NCBI GenBank assembly: GCA_903643055.1
Contig: CAHJWV010000434.1
Coordinates: forward strand, 1 to 16,005
Direction: 5' to 3'
From: Burkholderiales bacterium
GTDB taxonomy: Bacteria; Pseudomonadota; Gammaproteobacteria; Burkholderiales; Burkholderiaceae
DNA length: 16,005 nt
Position numbers and translations under genes: made by a program. Within the stretch, counting starts at the first letter, position 1, and each line of letters starts with the position of its first letter. Shown here piece after piece: positions 6,887 through 14,519 of this stretch. The notes below the pieces were generated by a model. It worked only from the letters and a program-made list of their open reading frames with translations. It had not been told where the DNA came from and did not search any database.

Positions 6887-7887
6887 GCCGCACCTCCGGC
6901 CGCCTGGCGGTGCCGAGCCAGACGCAGGATGCCGTGCACCGAGGCGCCCAGCAATGCAGCGGCCACGATGCCGATCTGGATCAGCTTCAAGGCTTCGCCG
7001 CTCCGCGCACCTTCCAAATACCAGCGGGCCACACCACTGATCAGCAGAATGTTCAGCCCCAGGGCCACGACGCTCAAGACGAACACATCAAAGGCCGGCC
7101 GCCACGTGACCAGCAGCGTGGCGGCTATCACCAGGAGGGCCACACCGGCCGGGTAGGCCCCCCCGCCGCGCGGCCTCATCAAGCCTTCCAGCGCCGACAT
7201 CGTCACCAGCAAGGCCGCCAGCACCACGGCACTGCGATACCCCCACAGCCCGGCGCCTGTGATCCGTTGAAACAAGGGGCTCAGCCCGGCCACCATCAAC
7301 ACCGCGAAAACCCATGCGCTGAGTTGCAGCTGAAAGTCACCGAAGGCCGTCTCGTCGTGGTTCGTCAACCACAACCGCCAGGGCGGGCCTACATGCGCAT
7401 CGAGCCACAGCGACACCGCCACCATGGCCACCAGCGCCCAAGGCGCCCACAGCACATCGCTGCGCACGCCCAGGCACAACGGAAAAGCCAGCACCGCCCA
7501 CAGCGCAAACAGCTGCCATGCATCAGCGCCGGTTTGATACGTCTGGCCGAAATAGGCGAACAAAGCTCCGATGCCTAACATCGCAAGCAACCCCAGCGGC
7601 GCACGCGCCGTGGGCCGAGCGGCGGCCCCGATGCCCGCGATCAGCACCGCCCCCATCAACAACGCGAAGCGGCCGAAGCGGCTGAACTCGGCCCAGTTCG
7701 CCGCAACCCACAAAATCATCCCGAAGCCACCCAGCGCGGCCCCTGCGATGGCCACCAGACGCACCAGCCGGGTCGTCCATCCCCACGGCATGCCTTCGAA
7801 CCCACCGAGCTGCAGCAAGCGCTTCGTGTCGTCTGCATGCAACTGATGACGGCGAGCAAGCTCATAGAGGCTCAAGCGCAAGTTCAT
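6883..7887 (-). CDS. DUF2157 multi-pass membrane protein
   Basis: This 334-residue protein has a short cytosolic N-terminus (MNLRLSLYELARRHQL, then a helix with DDTKRLLQLGGF), typical of DUF2157, followed by about nine hydrophobic helices. Conserved-looking family features include ALGGFGMILWVAANW (54-68 region) and LFAYFGQTYQTGADAWQLF in the first third. The start at 7887 was preferred over one 15 codons upstream because GGGAGAA lies 4-10 bases before it. It is the first gene of a three-gene minus-strand operon: it overlaps the GDYXXLXY gene by 4 bp, which suggests translational coupling and membrane co-assembly. The biochemical role of the family is not known. Confidence 0.85.
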   Translation of the reverse strand: MNLRLSLYELARRHQLHADDTKRLLQLGGFEGMPWGWTTRLVRLVAIAGAALGGFGMILWVAANWAEFSRFGRFALLMGAVLIAGIGAAARPTARAPLGLLAMLGIGALFAYFGQTYQTGADAWQLFALWAVLAFPLCLGVRSDVLWAPWALVAMVAVSLWLDAHVGPPWRLWLTNHDETAFGDFQLQLSAWVFAVLMVAGLSPLFQRITGAGLWGYRSAVVLAALLVTMSALEGLMRPRGGGAYPAGVALLVIAATLLVTWRPAFDVFVLSVVALGLNILLISGVARWYLEGARSGEALKLIQIGIVAAALLGASVHGILRLARHRQAAGGAA

Positions 7888-8127
7888 CTTTTCTCCCTGA
7901 AGACCCGCAAGAGCCGATCTTCTCAGACTCACTTCGATACACCCGACACCCCTAGCTCATAACGACCTGTAAGAACTGACAGATGCAGTGATTGGCTTGT
8001 ACTGAATTAATGAGTCGCGGGGTCCTGTGTCACTACGCCTTGACCCTGAACACGCCCTTTCGGGACATCGATATCGGCCCGGCGCCTCAGGCACCGATGG
8101 CCGTTTGCTGAAACGAGCCCGTACCGC
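7888..8127. other. Divergent intergenic region between DUF2157 operon and signalling operon
   Basis: These 240 bases separate divergent transcription units and should hold promoters for both. The stretch around 7925-8015 is lower in GC than its surroundings, as expected for promoters. I could not find a convincing sigma-70 pair: a TTGACC at 8040-8045 on the plus strand lacks a good -10 at normal spacing, and a CTGTCA/TATGAG pair on the minus strand has a 15-base spacer. No gene, tRNA or hairpin terminator is visible. Confidence 0.4.
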
Positions 8128-8280
8128 ATGAACAGCGACATCCGCGATCTTTCCCTCGACATGGCGTGTCACCCGCCGCCGCCTTTCCCGCGCTTGTCGC
8201 TGCCCACCTTCCGCAACCACCGCTGCACCGTGATGCAGCACGGCCTGATGCAGGCCCACCGATGTGCGCGAGGCCAGTGA
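8128..8280 (+). CDS. Possible 50-residue small protein upstream of the receiver gene
   Basis: The frame runs from ATG at 8128 to TGA at 8278-8280 and begins MNSDIRDLSLDMACHPPPPF. Its stop shares bases with the ATG of the receiver gene (TGATG), an arrangement typical of translational coupling. By hand count about 43 of 50 sense codons end in G or C, as high as in the real genes around it and more than expected for non-coding DNA here. Against it: no strong Shine-Dalgarno precedes 8128, and I recognise no family. It contains a PPPP run, three Cys and several His (HRCTVMQHGLMQAHRC), so metal binding is conceivable. It may instead be a leader ORF or a gene remnant. Confidence 0.4.
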   Translation: MNSDIRDLSLDMACHPPPPFPRLSLPTFRNHRCTVMQHGLMQAHRCARGQ

Positions 8281-8666
8281 TGCTGCGCGTGCTGGTCATC
8301 GAAGACTCACCGGTCAACATGTTGTTGACGGTCACGATCCTGAAGCGGGCCGGGCATGTGCCGCTTCAGGCCGAGACCGCGTTGCGCGGCCTGGAGTTGG
8401 CGTTGGAACAGCGGCCCGACCTCATCCTGATGGACATCCAGTTGCCCGACATGGACGGGCTGGAAGCGACGCGCCGTGTCAAGGCCGACCCGGCGCTGTG
8501 CGACATCCCGGTGATTGCGTTGACCGCGTTTGCGATGAAGGGCGATGAAGACGACATGCGGGCCGCCGGGTGTGACGGCTATGTCACCAAGCCCATCCGC
8601 TACAAGGAATTCCTTGCCGAAGTCGAGGCCGTCGCACAACGACGCGCCTCGGCAAACGACCATTGA
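8280..8666 (+). CDS. Stand-alone receiver-domain response regulator (CheY/DivK type)
   Basis: This 128-residue single receiver domain has no output domain. All phosphorylation residues are visible: acidic pair Glu8-Asp9 (VIEDSP), phospho-acceptor Asp52 (ILMDIQLP), Thr82 (ALTAFAM) and Lys104 (YVTKPI). The segment DDMRAAGCDGYVTKPI is like that in DivK and other phosphorelay shuttles. The start at 8280 fits where receiver homology begins (MLRVLVIEDS) and is preceded by GAGG about 10 bases upstream; a start at 8262 is possible. The MASE4 hybrid kinase begins 13 bp after its stop, so the two are cotranscribed and this protein is the likely partner of that kinase. Acting without an output domain, it should work through protein-protein contact or as a phosphate shuttle or sink. 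Confidence 0.9.
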   Translation: MLRVLVIEDSPVNMLLTVTILKRAGHVPLQAETALRGLELALEQRPDLILMDIQLPDMDGLEATRRVKADPALCDIPVIALTAFAMKGDEDDMRAAGCDGYVTKPIRYKEFLAEVEAVAQRRASANDH

Positions 8667-8679
8667 CCGGGGTGAGCCC

Positions 8680-11199
8680 GTGAACCCCTGGAACAACGAA
8701 GGTGGTCGTCTGCCTTCCACATTGACGGCAAGCAGTCGCGAGAAGAACAAGGCGTTGATGGCCGTGATGGCCTCGGCCGCGCTCTTCGCCGTGATGGCGC
8801 CCATTGCCAAACAGCCGTTGGCGAAGCTGTGGGCCTTCTTGCCGCTCGAGCACGGTGCCCTGGTGGTGCTGAACCTGTTGAGCGCCGCGCTGCTGTTCGG
8901 TCAGCACAGCCTGTCGCGCTCGCGCCGCGTGCTGGTGCTAGCCACCGGCTATCTGTTTTGCGCCTTCATGGTGATCGCGCATGGCATCACCTTCCCCGGC
9001 CTGGTCACGCCCGAAGGCTTGTGGGCGGCCGGCACGCGAGCCAGTGCCTGGCTTTACCTCTTCTGGCACGCCGGCTTTCCGCTGTTTGCCATTGCCTACG
9101 CCGTACTTGCCGATGCGCCGCGTGCCGCGCCGGCAAGGCGCCCGCTCACGACGATCCTGCTCGGCACCGGTGTCGCGCTGTTGGCCACCGCGCTGCTGAC
9201 CTGGACGGCCACTGCGGGCCACAGCGTCTTGCCGGTGCTGTTCATCGACATCCGCTACAGCCCCTCGATGCTGGGCGTGATCGCGGTCGTGTGGCTGCTC
9301 AGCGTCGGTGCGCTGGTGGCTTTGTGGCTGCGCCAGCCTTACACCGTGATCGACGTCTGGCTGCTGGTCGTGATGAGCACCTGGACCTTTGACATCGCGC
9401 TGTCGGCCGCACTCAACACGGCACTGTTCGATGCCGGCTTCTATGCCGGGCGCGCCTTCGGCCTGCTGTCTGCCAGCGTGTTGCCAGTGATCTCGTTGAT
9501 CGAAAGCACGCGCCAGCAGGGTCAGCTGATGGCCGCCCACCATGCCGAACAACTGAAGGCATCGGAAGCACGGCAACTGCACGCGCAGCTGGAGGCGCTG
9601 CATGCCGAGCTGACGGAGCGCAATGTGCAACTCGAAGAATCGAGCCGCCTGAAGGGTGCTTATCTCGCCAGCATGTCGCATGAGCTGCGCACGCCGCTGA
9701 ACGCGATCATCGGCTTTTCCGAAATGATGAAAGACGGCTTGGCGGGCCCGATGCCGCCGAACCAGCTGACTTACGTCGGCCACGTTTATCACAGCGGCCA
9801 TCGGCTGCTGGCGCTGATCAACAACATCCTCGATCTGTCGCGCATCGAGTCGGGCAAGCTCGACATGGCCAATGAGCCGATCGCTCTCGATCTGCTTCTC
9901 ACCGAAAGCCTGGCGGCCATTGCAGCCAGTGCTGCGGCCAAGCAGATCCGGCTTAAGTGTGACACCCAGGTCGGCACCGGCATCATGCATGCCGACCGGC
10001 GCCGGCTGCGCCAGATCGTCGACAACCTGCTGTCCAACGCGCTGAAGTTCACCCGGGCCGGCGGCAGCGTCAGCTTGCGGGCGACGCTGGTTCAGCGCGC
10101 CCAGGCCGCGACCGCGCAGCCCGGCTTCAAGCAAGGGGTGCGCATGCCTTTGCCGCAAAACGAGTTCGCCACGTTCGTCGAGATCTCGATCTCCGACACC
10201 GGTGTCGGCCTGCGGCCGGACGACATGGCCCGCCTGTTCACGCCGTTCACCCATGTGCTGAACCCGTTGACGCGCAGCCCCGATGGCACCGGCCTTGGCC
10301 TGGCCATCGTGCGCCGGTTGGCCGAGCTGCACGGTGGCACCGTGGCCGTCACCAGTGATGTAGGCCGCGGGAGTTGCTTCAGCCTGTGGCTGCCGTGGCA
10401 CGCAGCGATCGAGGCCCGCCTTTCCCGCCTGAATCCAGCACGCGGGCATACCGAAGGCCCGCTCGCCTTGTTGATCGAACAGGACGAGTGCGCCGCCGCT
10501 CTGATGAGAAGTCAGCTCGAAGCCGAAGGGTTCCGCGTTCAGCATGTGCCTTCGGCCGAGGCGGCGTTGAAGCTGGCCTGCGACTGTCGGCCCGATGTCA
10601 TTGCGCTGGATGTGCATCTGCCCGGCATGGACGGCTGGGAGTTCCTGTCACGGCAGAAGGCCTTGCCGCAATGGAGCGACATCCCGGTTGTCGTGGTCTC
10701 GGTCTCGGCCACCGAAGGCATCGGCTTTTCGCTTGGCGCCTCGATGGTGCTCGAAAAGCCCGTCTGCCCGCGTGCACTGTCTGACGGCATGACGCGCCTC
10801 GGGCTGGTGCCGCAGAAATCGACCGATGTGACGGTGCTCGTGATCGACGACGACCCCAATGCGGTCGAGATCCTCGCGAGCCATTTGCACCAAAGCGGCT
10901 ACATCGTGCTGTGCGCGTTCGGCGGCAGCGAAGGCATCGAGATGGCACGGCACTTCCTGCCCGACCTGATCGCGCTGGATCTGCAGATGCCCGAGGTCAA
11001 TGGCTTCGACGTGGTCGAAGCACTGAAGAGCCACAGCAGCACGGCCCACATTCCCGTGATCATCGTGACCGCACGGGCCTTGAGCGATGGCGATCGCCAG
11101 CAGCTGAACGGCCACATCCTTGATCTGGTCGACAAGGCCGAGTTCAAGCAGGATCGCTTCATCGGTGAAGTGCAACGGGCGCTGACGCGCCAGCCTTGA
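8680..11199 (+). CDS. MASE4-domain hybrid sensor histidine kinase with two receiver domains
   Basis: This is an 839-residue protein starting at GTG 8680, chosen because GGGGTGA lies about 7 bases upstream; the open frame extends further but overlaps the receiver gene. An N-terminal MASE4 membrane sensor (about 25-270) has multiple helices with family-like segments ALLFGQ, ATGYLFCAFMVIAHGITFPG and WLYLFWHAGFPLFAIAY. A coiled coil follows (about 285-325, LKASEARQLHAQLEALHAEL), then a HisKA domain with His334 (SHELRTPLNAIIGFSEMM) and an HATPase domain: N box with Asn453 (DNLLSNALKF), DTGVGL and GTGLGLAI. Receiver 1 has Asp644 (ALDVHLPGMDGW) and LEKPV; receiver 2 has Asp767 (ALDLQMPEVNGF) and VDKAEF. 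There is no HPt domain. It autophosphorylates at the inner membrane; MASE4 ligands are unknown. Confidence 0.93.
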   Translation: MNPWNNEGGRLPSTLTASSREKNKALMAVMASAALFAVMAPIAKQPLAKLWAFLPLEHGALVVLNLLSAALLFGQHSLSRSRRVLVLATGYLFCAFMVIAHGITFPGLVTPEGLWAAGTRASAWLYLFWHAGFPLFAIAYAVLADAPRAAPARRPLTTILLGTGVALLATALLTWTATAGHSVLPVLFIDIRYSPSMLGVIAVVWLLSVGALVALWLRQPYTVIDVWLLVVMSTWTFDIALSAALNTALFDAGFYAGRAFGLLSASVLPVISLIESTRQQGQLMAAHHAEQLKASEARQLHAQLEALHAELTERNVQLEESSRLKGAYLASMSHELRTPLNAIIGFSEMMKDGLAGPMPPNQLTYVGHVYHSGHRLLALINNILDLSRIESGKLDMANEPIALDLLLTESLAAIAASAAAKQIRLKCDTQVGTGIMHADRRRLRQIVDNLLSNALKFTRAGGSVSLRATLVQRAQAATAQPGFKQGVRMPLPQNEFATFVEISISDTGVGLRPDDMARLFTPFTHVLNPLTRSPDGTGLGLAIVRRLAELHGGTVAVTSDVGRGSCFSLWLPWHAAIEARLSRLNPARGHTEGPLALLIEQDECAAALMRSQLEAEGFRVQHVPSAEAALKLACDCRPDVIALDVHLPGMDGWEFLSRQKALPQWSDIPVVVVSVSATEGIGFSLGASMVLEKPVCPRALSDGMTRLGLVPQKSTDVTVLVIDDDPNAVEILASHLHQSGYIVLCAFGGSEGIEMARHFLPDLIALDLQMPEVNGFDVVEALKSHSSTAHIPVIIVTARALSDGDRQQLNGHILDLVDKAEFKQDRFIGEVQRALTRQP

Positions 11200-11321
11200 G
11201 CGCAGGTCACGTCGACGCGCGTGTCGGAGAGCTCCCACAGCCAGCAACGGCCCGTACCGACTGACGATTAATTGCGCACCGCCTACGCTTCAGCACTCAT
11301 CCATTCCTTCGGGAGAACGAC

Positions 11322-11429
11322 ATGCTGCGCAAAGCCTTGCTCATCGCCTTCACCACGGGTGCAGCCGCCCGTTTGTTCCATGCTTATCGGCAACGGCAGG
11401 CCGAGGTGGCTGCGGCGCGCCCGCTCTAA
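11322..11429 (+). CDS. Possible 35-residue small protein upstream of yihY
   Basis: A short frame from ATG 11322 to TAA 11427-11429 encodes a 35-residue peptide beginning MLRKALLIAFTTGAAARLF. A good ribosome site, GGGAGAA, ends about 4 bases before the ATG. About three quarters of codons end in G or C. The N-terminal half (residues 4-18) is hydrophobic enough to insert in or lie on a membrane, and the second half is basic and Ala-rich (HAYRQRQAEVAAARPL). It lies in the 272-bp gap before the YihY-type membrane protein gene, ending 42 bp before its start, so the two may be cotranscribed. No family is recognised, and chance cannot be excluded at this length. Confidence 0.45.
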   Translation: MLRKALLIAFTTGAAARLFHAYRQRQAEVAAARPL

Positions 11430-11471
11430 GCCCAGCTCAGCGGCAATGACTGCCATCGCAGGAGCTGTCTC

Positions 11472-12473
11472 TTGATCCGAGCCCGAAACGCGTATGCGCT
11501 GATCAAGGAAACGATCGAAGCCTGGAGCAACGATCACGTGCCGAGCATGGGCGCGGCATTGGCTTACTACACGATGTTCTCGGCGGCCCCGTTGCTGTTG
11601 ATCGTCGTGTCGGTGGCCGGCCTGGTGTTTGGCGAAGAGGCGGCGCGGGGCGAGATCTTCAGCCAGCTGCAAGGCCTGATGGGCGAGAAGGGTGCCGCTG
11701 CGATGCAAGGCCTGCTGCAAAGCGTGAACCGGCCTCGCGATGGCGCGATCGGCACCTTGATCGGTGTCGGCGTGTTATTCGTCGGTGCCACGACTGTGTT
11801 CGCTGAATTGCAGGACTCGCTCGATCGCATCTGGCGCGCGCCGGTGCGTGAAAACACCAGCGGTGTCTGGGCCCTGTTTCGTGCGCGCGTCCTGTCGTTC
11901 GGAATGATCCTGGGCATCGGCTTTTTACTGATGGTGTCGCTGGTGGTCAGCGCCGCGATTGCTGCCTTGGGCAAATGGTGGGCGCCCTTGTTCGGCGGTT
12001 GGGAGCTGTTGGCACAAGCCGCGAATTTCGGGCTGAGCTTTGGCCTGATCACCGTGATCTTCGCGTTGATCTACAAGACGATGCCGCGGGTGCACGTGGC
12101 CTGGCGCGATGTCTGGATCGGCGCGGCCGTCACGTCGATGCTGTTCTCGATCGGCAAGCTGCTGATCGGCCTGTACATCGGCAAGAGCAGTGTGACCTCG
12201 GGTTTCGGTGCGGCAGGGTCGCTAGCCGTGGTGCTGCTGTGGGTTTACTACTCGGCGCAGATTTTTCTGATGGGCGCGGCGTTCACCTGGGTCTATGCGC
12301 ACCGCCTCGGCTCGCGTCGTGGTGAGCCACTGCCGGGAGCAATTGAATTGGGTGCGACGGCTTCCACATCGGGGCTGGGTGCTGCAAAACCCCCCTTAGC
12401 GGCAAGCGCTGCGCCCGTGGATCGGCTGCCTGAGGTAGGTCGTCTGCAAGACGCACGGTCTGCATCGCTGTGA
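11472..12473 (+). CDS. YihY/BrkB-family inner membrane protein
   Basis: This 333-residue protein starts at TTG 11472, supported by AGGAG about 7 bases upstream and by homology from the first residues. Family features: a cytosolic helix NAYALIKETIEAW, then GAALAYYTMFSAAPLLL (27-43), FVGATTVFAELQDSLDRIW (about 95-115), and four more hydrophobic helices, giving about six in total. The core ends at YAHRLGSRRG near residue 285. YihY/BrkB members were once called ribonuclease BN in error and have no settled function. The last 45 residues or so are low-complexity, and their codons lose the G/C third-position bias (about half end in A or T), so this tail may be under little constraint. Convergent with the minus-strand flavoprotein gene; no terminator seen between them. 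Confidence 0.9.
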   Translation: MIRARNAYALIKETIEAWSNDHVPSMGAALAYYTMFSAAPLLLIVVSVAGLVFGEEAARGEIFSQLQGLMGEKGAAAMQGLLQSVNRPRDGAIGTLIGVGVLFVGATTVFAELQDSLDRIWRAPVRENTSGVWALFRARVLSFGMILGIGFLLMVSLVVSAAIAALGKWWAPLFGGWELLAQAANFGLSFGLITVIFALIYKTMPRVHVAWRDVWIGAAVTSMLFSIGKLLIGLYIGKSSVTSGFGAAGSLAVVLLWVYYSAQIFLMGAAFTWVYAHRLGSRRGEPLPGAIELGATASTSGLGAAKPPLAASAAPVDRLPEVGRLQDARSASL

Positions 12474-12530
12474 TGGACCGCGTGACCCTCGAACCGCAAT
12501 CGGATCAGGCCAAAAGCTGCTGGGCCCGCG

Positions 12531-13022
12531 TCACATGCGTTGCGCCACGCGCAGCAGATCTCGGCTACCGAGCAACGGCGGCATCACACGATCGTGGTGC
12601 AATTCGCTGCGCGAGGCGACCGGTTGCTCATGCTCGTCGATGTCAATGCGCAGCAGTGAGAAATCAAGCTCGTCACGCACCACATTCAAGGTCGACGCAT
12701 CGACCAGGCTGCGGTGCAGATAAACCGGGTTGTGTCTGGCGCCGACCAATGTGGCGCAGCCTGGCACATGCACCAACTTCAACGATCGCGCATTCATCAC
12801 CGAGAGGGTGACTTGCGGATCGAAAGCGATGTCGGAGGCCAAATCGCTGTCACGTGGAATCACGAACCAAAGGTGCGAACCATGTTCATTCGAGCACGTC
12901 GCGATCCGAACCATTCGCGCATGGGGCTCGCCCTGCAGCGTGGTGGTCGTCAATACACAGTTTTTTGCCCTCGCGAACAGATCGTCGAAGTGGCTACGTC
13001 CAAATTGAAATGTAAGTGCCAT
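12531..13022 (-). CDS. Pyridoxamine 5'-phosphate oxidase-like flavoprotein (general stress protein type)
   Basis: This 163-residue split-barrel protein resembles the FMN-binding PNPOx-like/general stress protein 26 group. Seen: the N-terminal helix HFDDLFARAKNCVLTTTT, GEPHARMVRIATC (31-43, typical first barrel strands and flavin-phosphate contact Arg), LWFVIPRDSDLASDIAFDPQVTLSV (51-75, the family pattern of a strand followed by a helix and a conserved strand), and GCATLVGAR (88-96). The C-terminal 30 residues are hydrophilic. It is shorter than true PdxH and lacks its C-terminal substrate region, so vitamin B6 synthesis is unlikely; flavin or F420-type redox or stress roles are more probable. 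The start at 13022 was chosen over 13088 because AGAGGTGA lies about 6 bases upstream. Confidence 0.75.
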   Translation of the reverse strand: MALTFQFGRSHFDDLFARAKNCVLTTTTLQGEPHARMVRIATCSNEHGSHLWFVIPRDSDLASDIAFDPQVTLSVMNARSLKLVHVPGCATLVGARHNPVYLHRSLVDASTLNVVRDELDFSLLRIDIDEHEQPVASRSELHHDRVMPPLLGSRDLLRVAQRM

Positions 13023-13050
13023 GAGGTCACCTCTCTCTTTGGAAGTACAC

Positions 13051-13060
13051 ACTTGCAAGT
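13051..13060. promoter_or_regulatory. 10-bp perfect palindrome upstream of the flavoprotein gene
   Basis: ACTTGCAAGT reads the same on both strands and is centred about 33 bases before the ATG at 13022. It sits where an operator or the core promoter would be expected for that gene. GGAAC on the minus strand just upstream (13064-13068) could be part of an ECF-sigma -35 element, but no matching -10 is clear. A single 10-bp palindrome may be chance. Confidence 0.3.
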
Positions 13061-13256
13061 AACGTTCCACTCCGCTCCTCGATGCCATTAGCAGGCTGCA
13101 GGGTCTTCTGAAGGCAAGTTGGCGATCGATGGAGGAGGCTGGGCTTAGCTCAGCGATGCCGAAACAGGCAAACGCTGCGGAAAAAAAAACATGGCCAACT
13201 CAATACCAGTCGATAACGAGTTACCACCCGCACCAATTCGGGAGCTAAGAGAGGAC
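13061..13256. other. Intergenic region without recognised gene
   Basis: About 200 bases lie between the flavoprotein gene start and the end of the methyltransferase gene, both on the minus strand. The stretch is lower in GC than the genes, contains an A9 run near 13180-13190, and has no open frame I would trust. It should carry the flavoprotein promoter and any terminator of the methyltransferase gene, but I see no clear hairpin with a U-tract. CTTAGCTC near 13144 and GAGCTAAG near 13241 form a distant inverted repeat, which is probably chance. Confidence 0.35.
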
Positions 13257-14519
13257 TCAAATCGTCACAAGTTTCGAATTCGGGTTCGTGACACGGTCCG
13301 TTTGAAGCAGGCTTTCCAGGCAGTGCTCGCGAATGCCGTAAAACGCCTTGATCTCCGCGATCTGCGCCAGCACCTGATCGGCCGCTTGAGGGCTAGGGCT
13401 GTTGCGCTTCACCGCCAGAATCATCTTGTTCTTGTTCGTGTGCTCCAGCGAAATGAACTCAAACACCTGCGTGTCATAGCCGCTGGCGTCCAGCAGCAAG
13501 GCCCGCAAGCCATCGGTGACCATCTCGGCTTCCTGGCCGAGATGCACGCCGTGCTGCAGGATTGGCCGCAACGGGTGTGGGCTCAGCAGCTGCGGGCGGA
13601 TCTGCTTGTGGCAGCAAGGCGAGCACATGATGATGTCGGCGCCGGCGCGGATGCCGAGGTGGATCGCGTGGTCGGTCGCGGTATCGCAAGCATGCAACGC
13701 GATCATCACGTTCAGGCCCGTCGGCGTGTAGGTGCGGACGTCACCTTGCTCGATGCGCAAGCCCTTGATGCCGAGCTTGCCGATTGCGTCATTGCACAAG
13801 CGCACCATGTCCGCGCGCAGCTCGACACCCGTCACCTGCGCATCCACGCCTTTGGCTTGCCGAAGCCAGTCATGGATCGCAAAGGTCAGGTAACCCTTGC
13901 CGGAGCCGAAGTCGATCACCTCGATGCGGCGCGCATCGGCCAGCGGCGAAGTCAACAGCGCATGCGAGAACACCTCGATGAACTTGTTGATCTGCTTCCA
14001 CTTGCGCGACATCGCCGGAATCAGCTGATGCTGCGTGGTCGTGACGCCGAGTTCAACGAGGAACGGCCGATCCAGATCCAGCAAACGCTGTTTTGCACGA
14101 TCGTGCGCAGCAGAAGGCGTCTGCGCTTCCACGGCCGATTCATGCGCGGCCACATGCAAGCGGCACTGCCCTTTCTTGCTGATCGACAACTGTATTTCCT
14201 GCGTCGCAGTGAACAGGTGGGCGGTGCGGAATTCACCCCGGCTCAGCAGCTCGCGCAACTGCGCCAGGCCTTGGGCCATCGGCCAGTTCTTCGTGATGTC
14301 CCGCGTTGCGTGCCGGTACAGAAACGACAAGCTCGGCTCGCCGCGCACATCGAGTGCGCGCACGGTCGCGCGCTCGAGATCGAAGGGCTCGCCATGGTGC
14401 TTGGAAAGCAGCACACGAAGCAATTGCTGCTGCGCCAGGCTCTCGACCAGCAGCGAAAAAAAGCGCTCGAAATTCGGATGGGTTGCCGCAGCATCGGCAA
14501 AAGACAGGTCAGCAGTCAT
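13257..14519 (-). CDS. SAM-dependent methyltransferase, METTL25/GSTCD-like (Methyltransf_32)
   Basis: This is a 420-residue protein. The N-terminal half (1-150) is specific to bacterial members and includes WPMAQGLAQLRELL; it could bind substrate. A linker with Lys-rich PAMSRKWKQINKFIEVF leads to the catalytic Rossmann domain: motif I VIDFGSGKGYLTFAI (201-215), GVELRADMVRLCNDA, then GDVRTY, LNVMIALHACDTATDHAI (269-286), and ADIIMCSPCCHKQI (294-307). The DFGSGKG loop, LHACD and SPCCH motifs are characteristic of this family, which includes human METTL25 and GSTCD and relatives of tRNA methyltransferase TRM13. The bacterial substrate is unknown; RNA or protein is plausible. The start at 14519 has no strong ribosome site. 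It diverges from the DUF445 gene across 71 bp. A plus-strand open frame across the whole gene is an antisense shadow. Confidence 0.9.
   Translation of the reverse strand: MTADLSFADAAATHPNFERFFSLLVESLAQQQLLRVLLSKHHGEPFDLERATVRALDVRGEPSLSFLYRHATRDITKNWPMAQGLAQLRELLSRGEFRTAHLFTATQEIQLSISKKGQCRLHVAAHESAVEAQTPSAAHDRAKQRLLDLDRPFLVELGVTTTQHQLIPAMSRKWKQINKFIEVFSHALLTSPLADARRIEVIDFGSGKGYLTFAIHDWLRQAKGVDAQVTGVELRADMVRLCNDAIGKLGIKGLRIEQGDVRTYTPTGLNVMIALHACDTATDHAIHLGIRAGADIIMCSPCCHKQIRPQLLSPHPLRPILQHGVHLGQEAEMVTDGLRALLLDASGYDTQVFEFISLEHTNKNKMILAVKRNSPSPQAADQVLAQIAEIKAFYGIREHCLESLLQTDRVTNPNSKLVTI

Noticed and set aside
6520..7578. A 352-codon plus-strand open frame opposite the DUF2157/GDYXXLXY genes
   Set aside because: The minus strand has membrane proteins with good ribosome sites and a 4-bp overlap; the plus frame is low-complexity Arg/Gln/Pro.
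8938..10617. A 559-codon minus-strand open frame inside the sensor kinase gene
   Set aside because: It lies opposite a well-supported kinase, and its translation is the His/Gln/Arg-rich composition of an antisense frame.
13144..13248. Inverted pair CTTAGCTC / GAGCTAAG
   Set aside because: Eight bases about 90 bp apart is within chance expectation for a region this size, and no mobile-element feature lies between.
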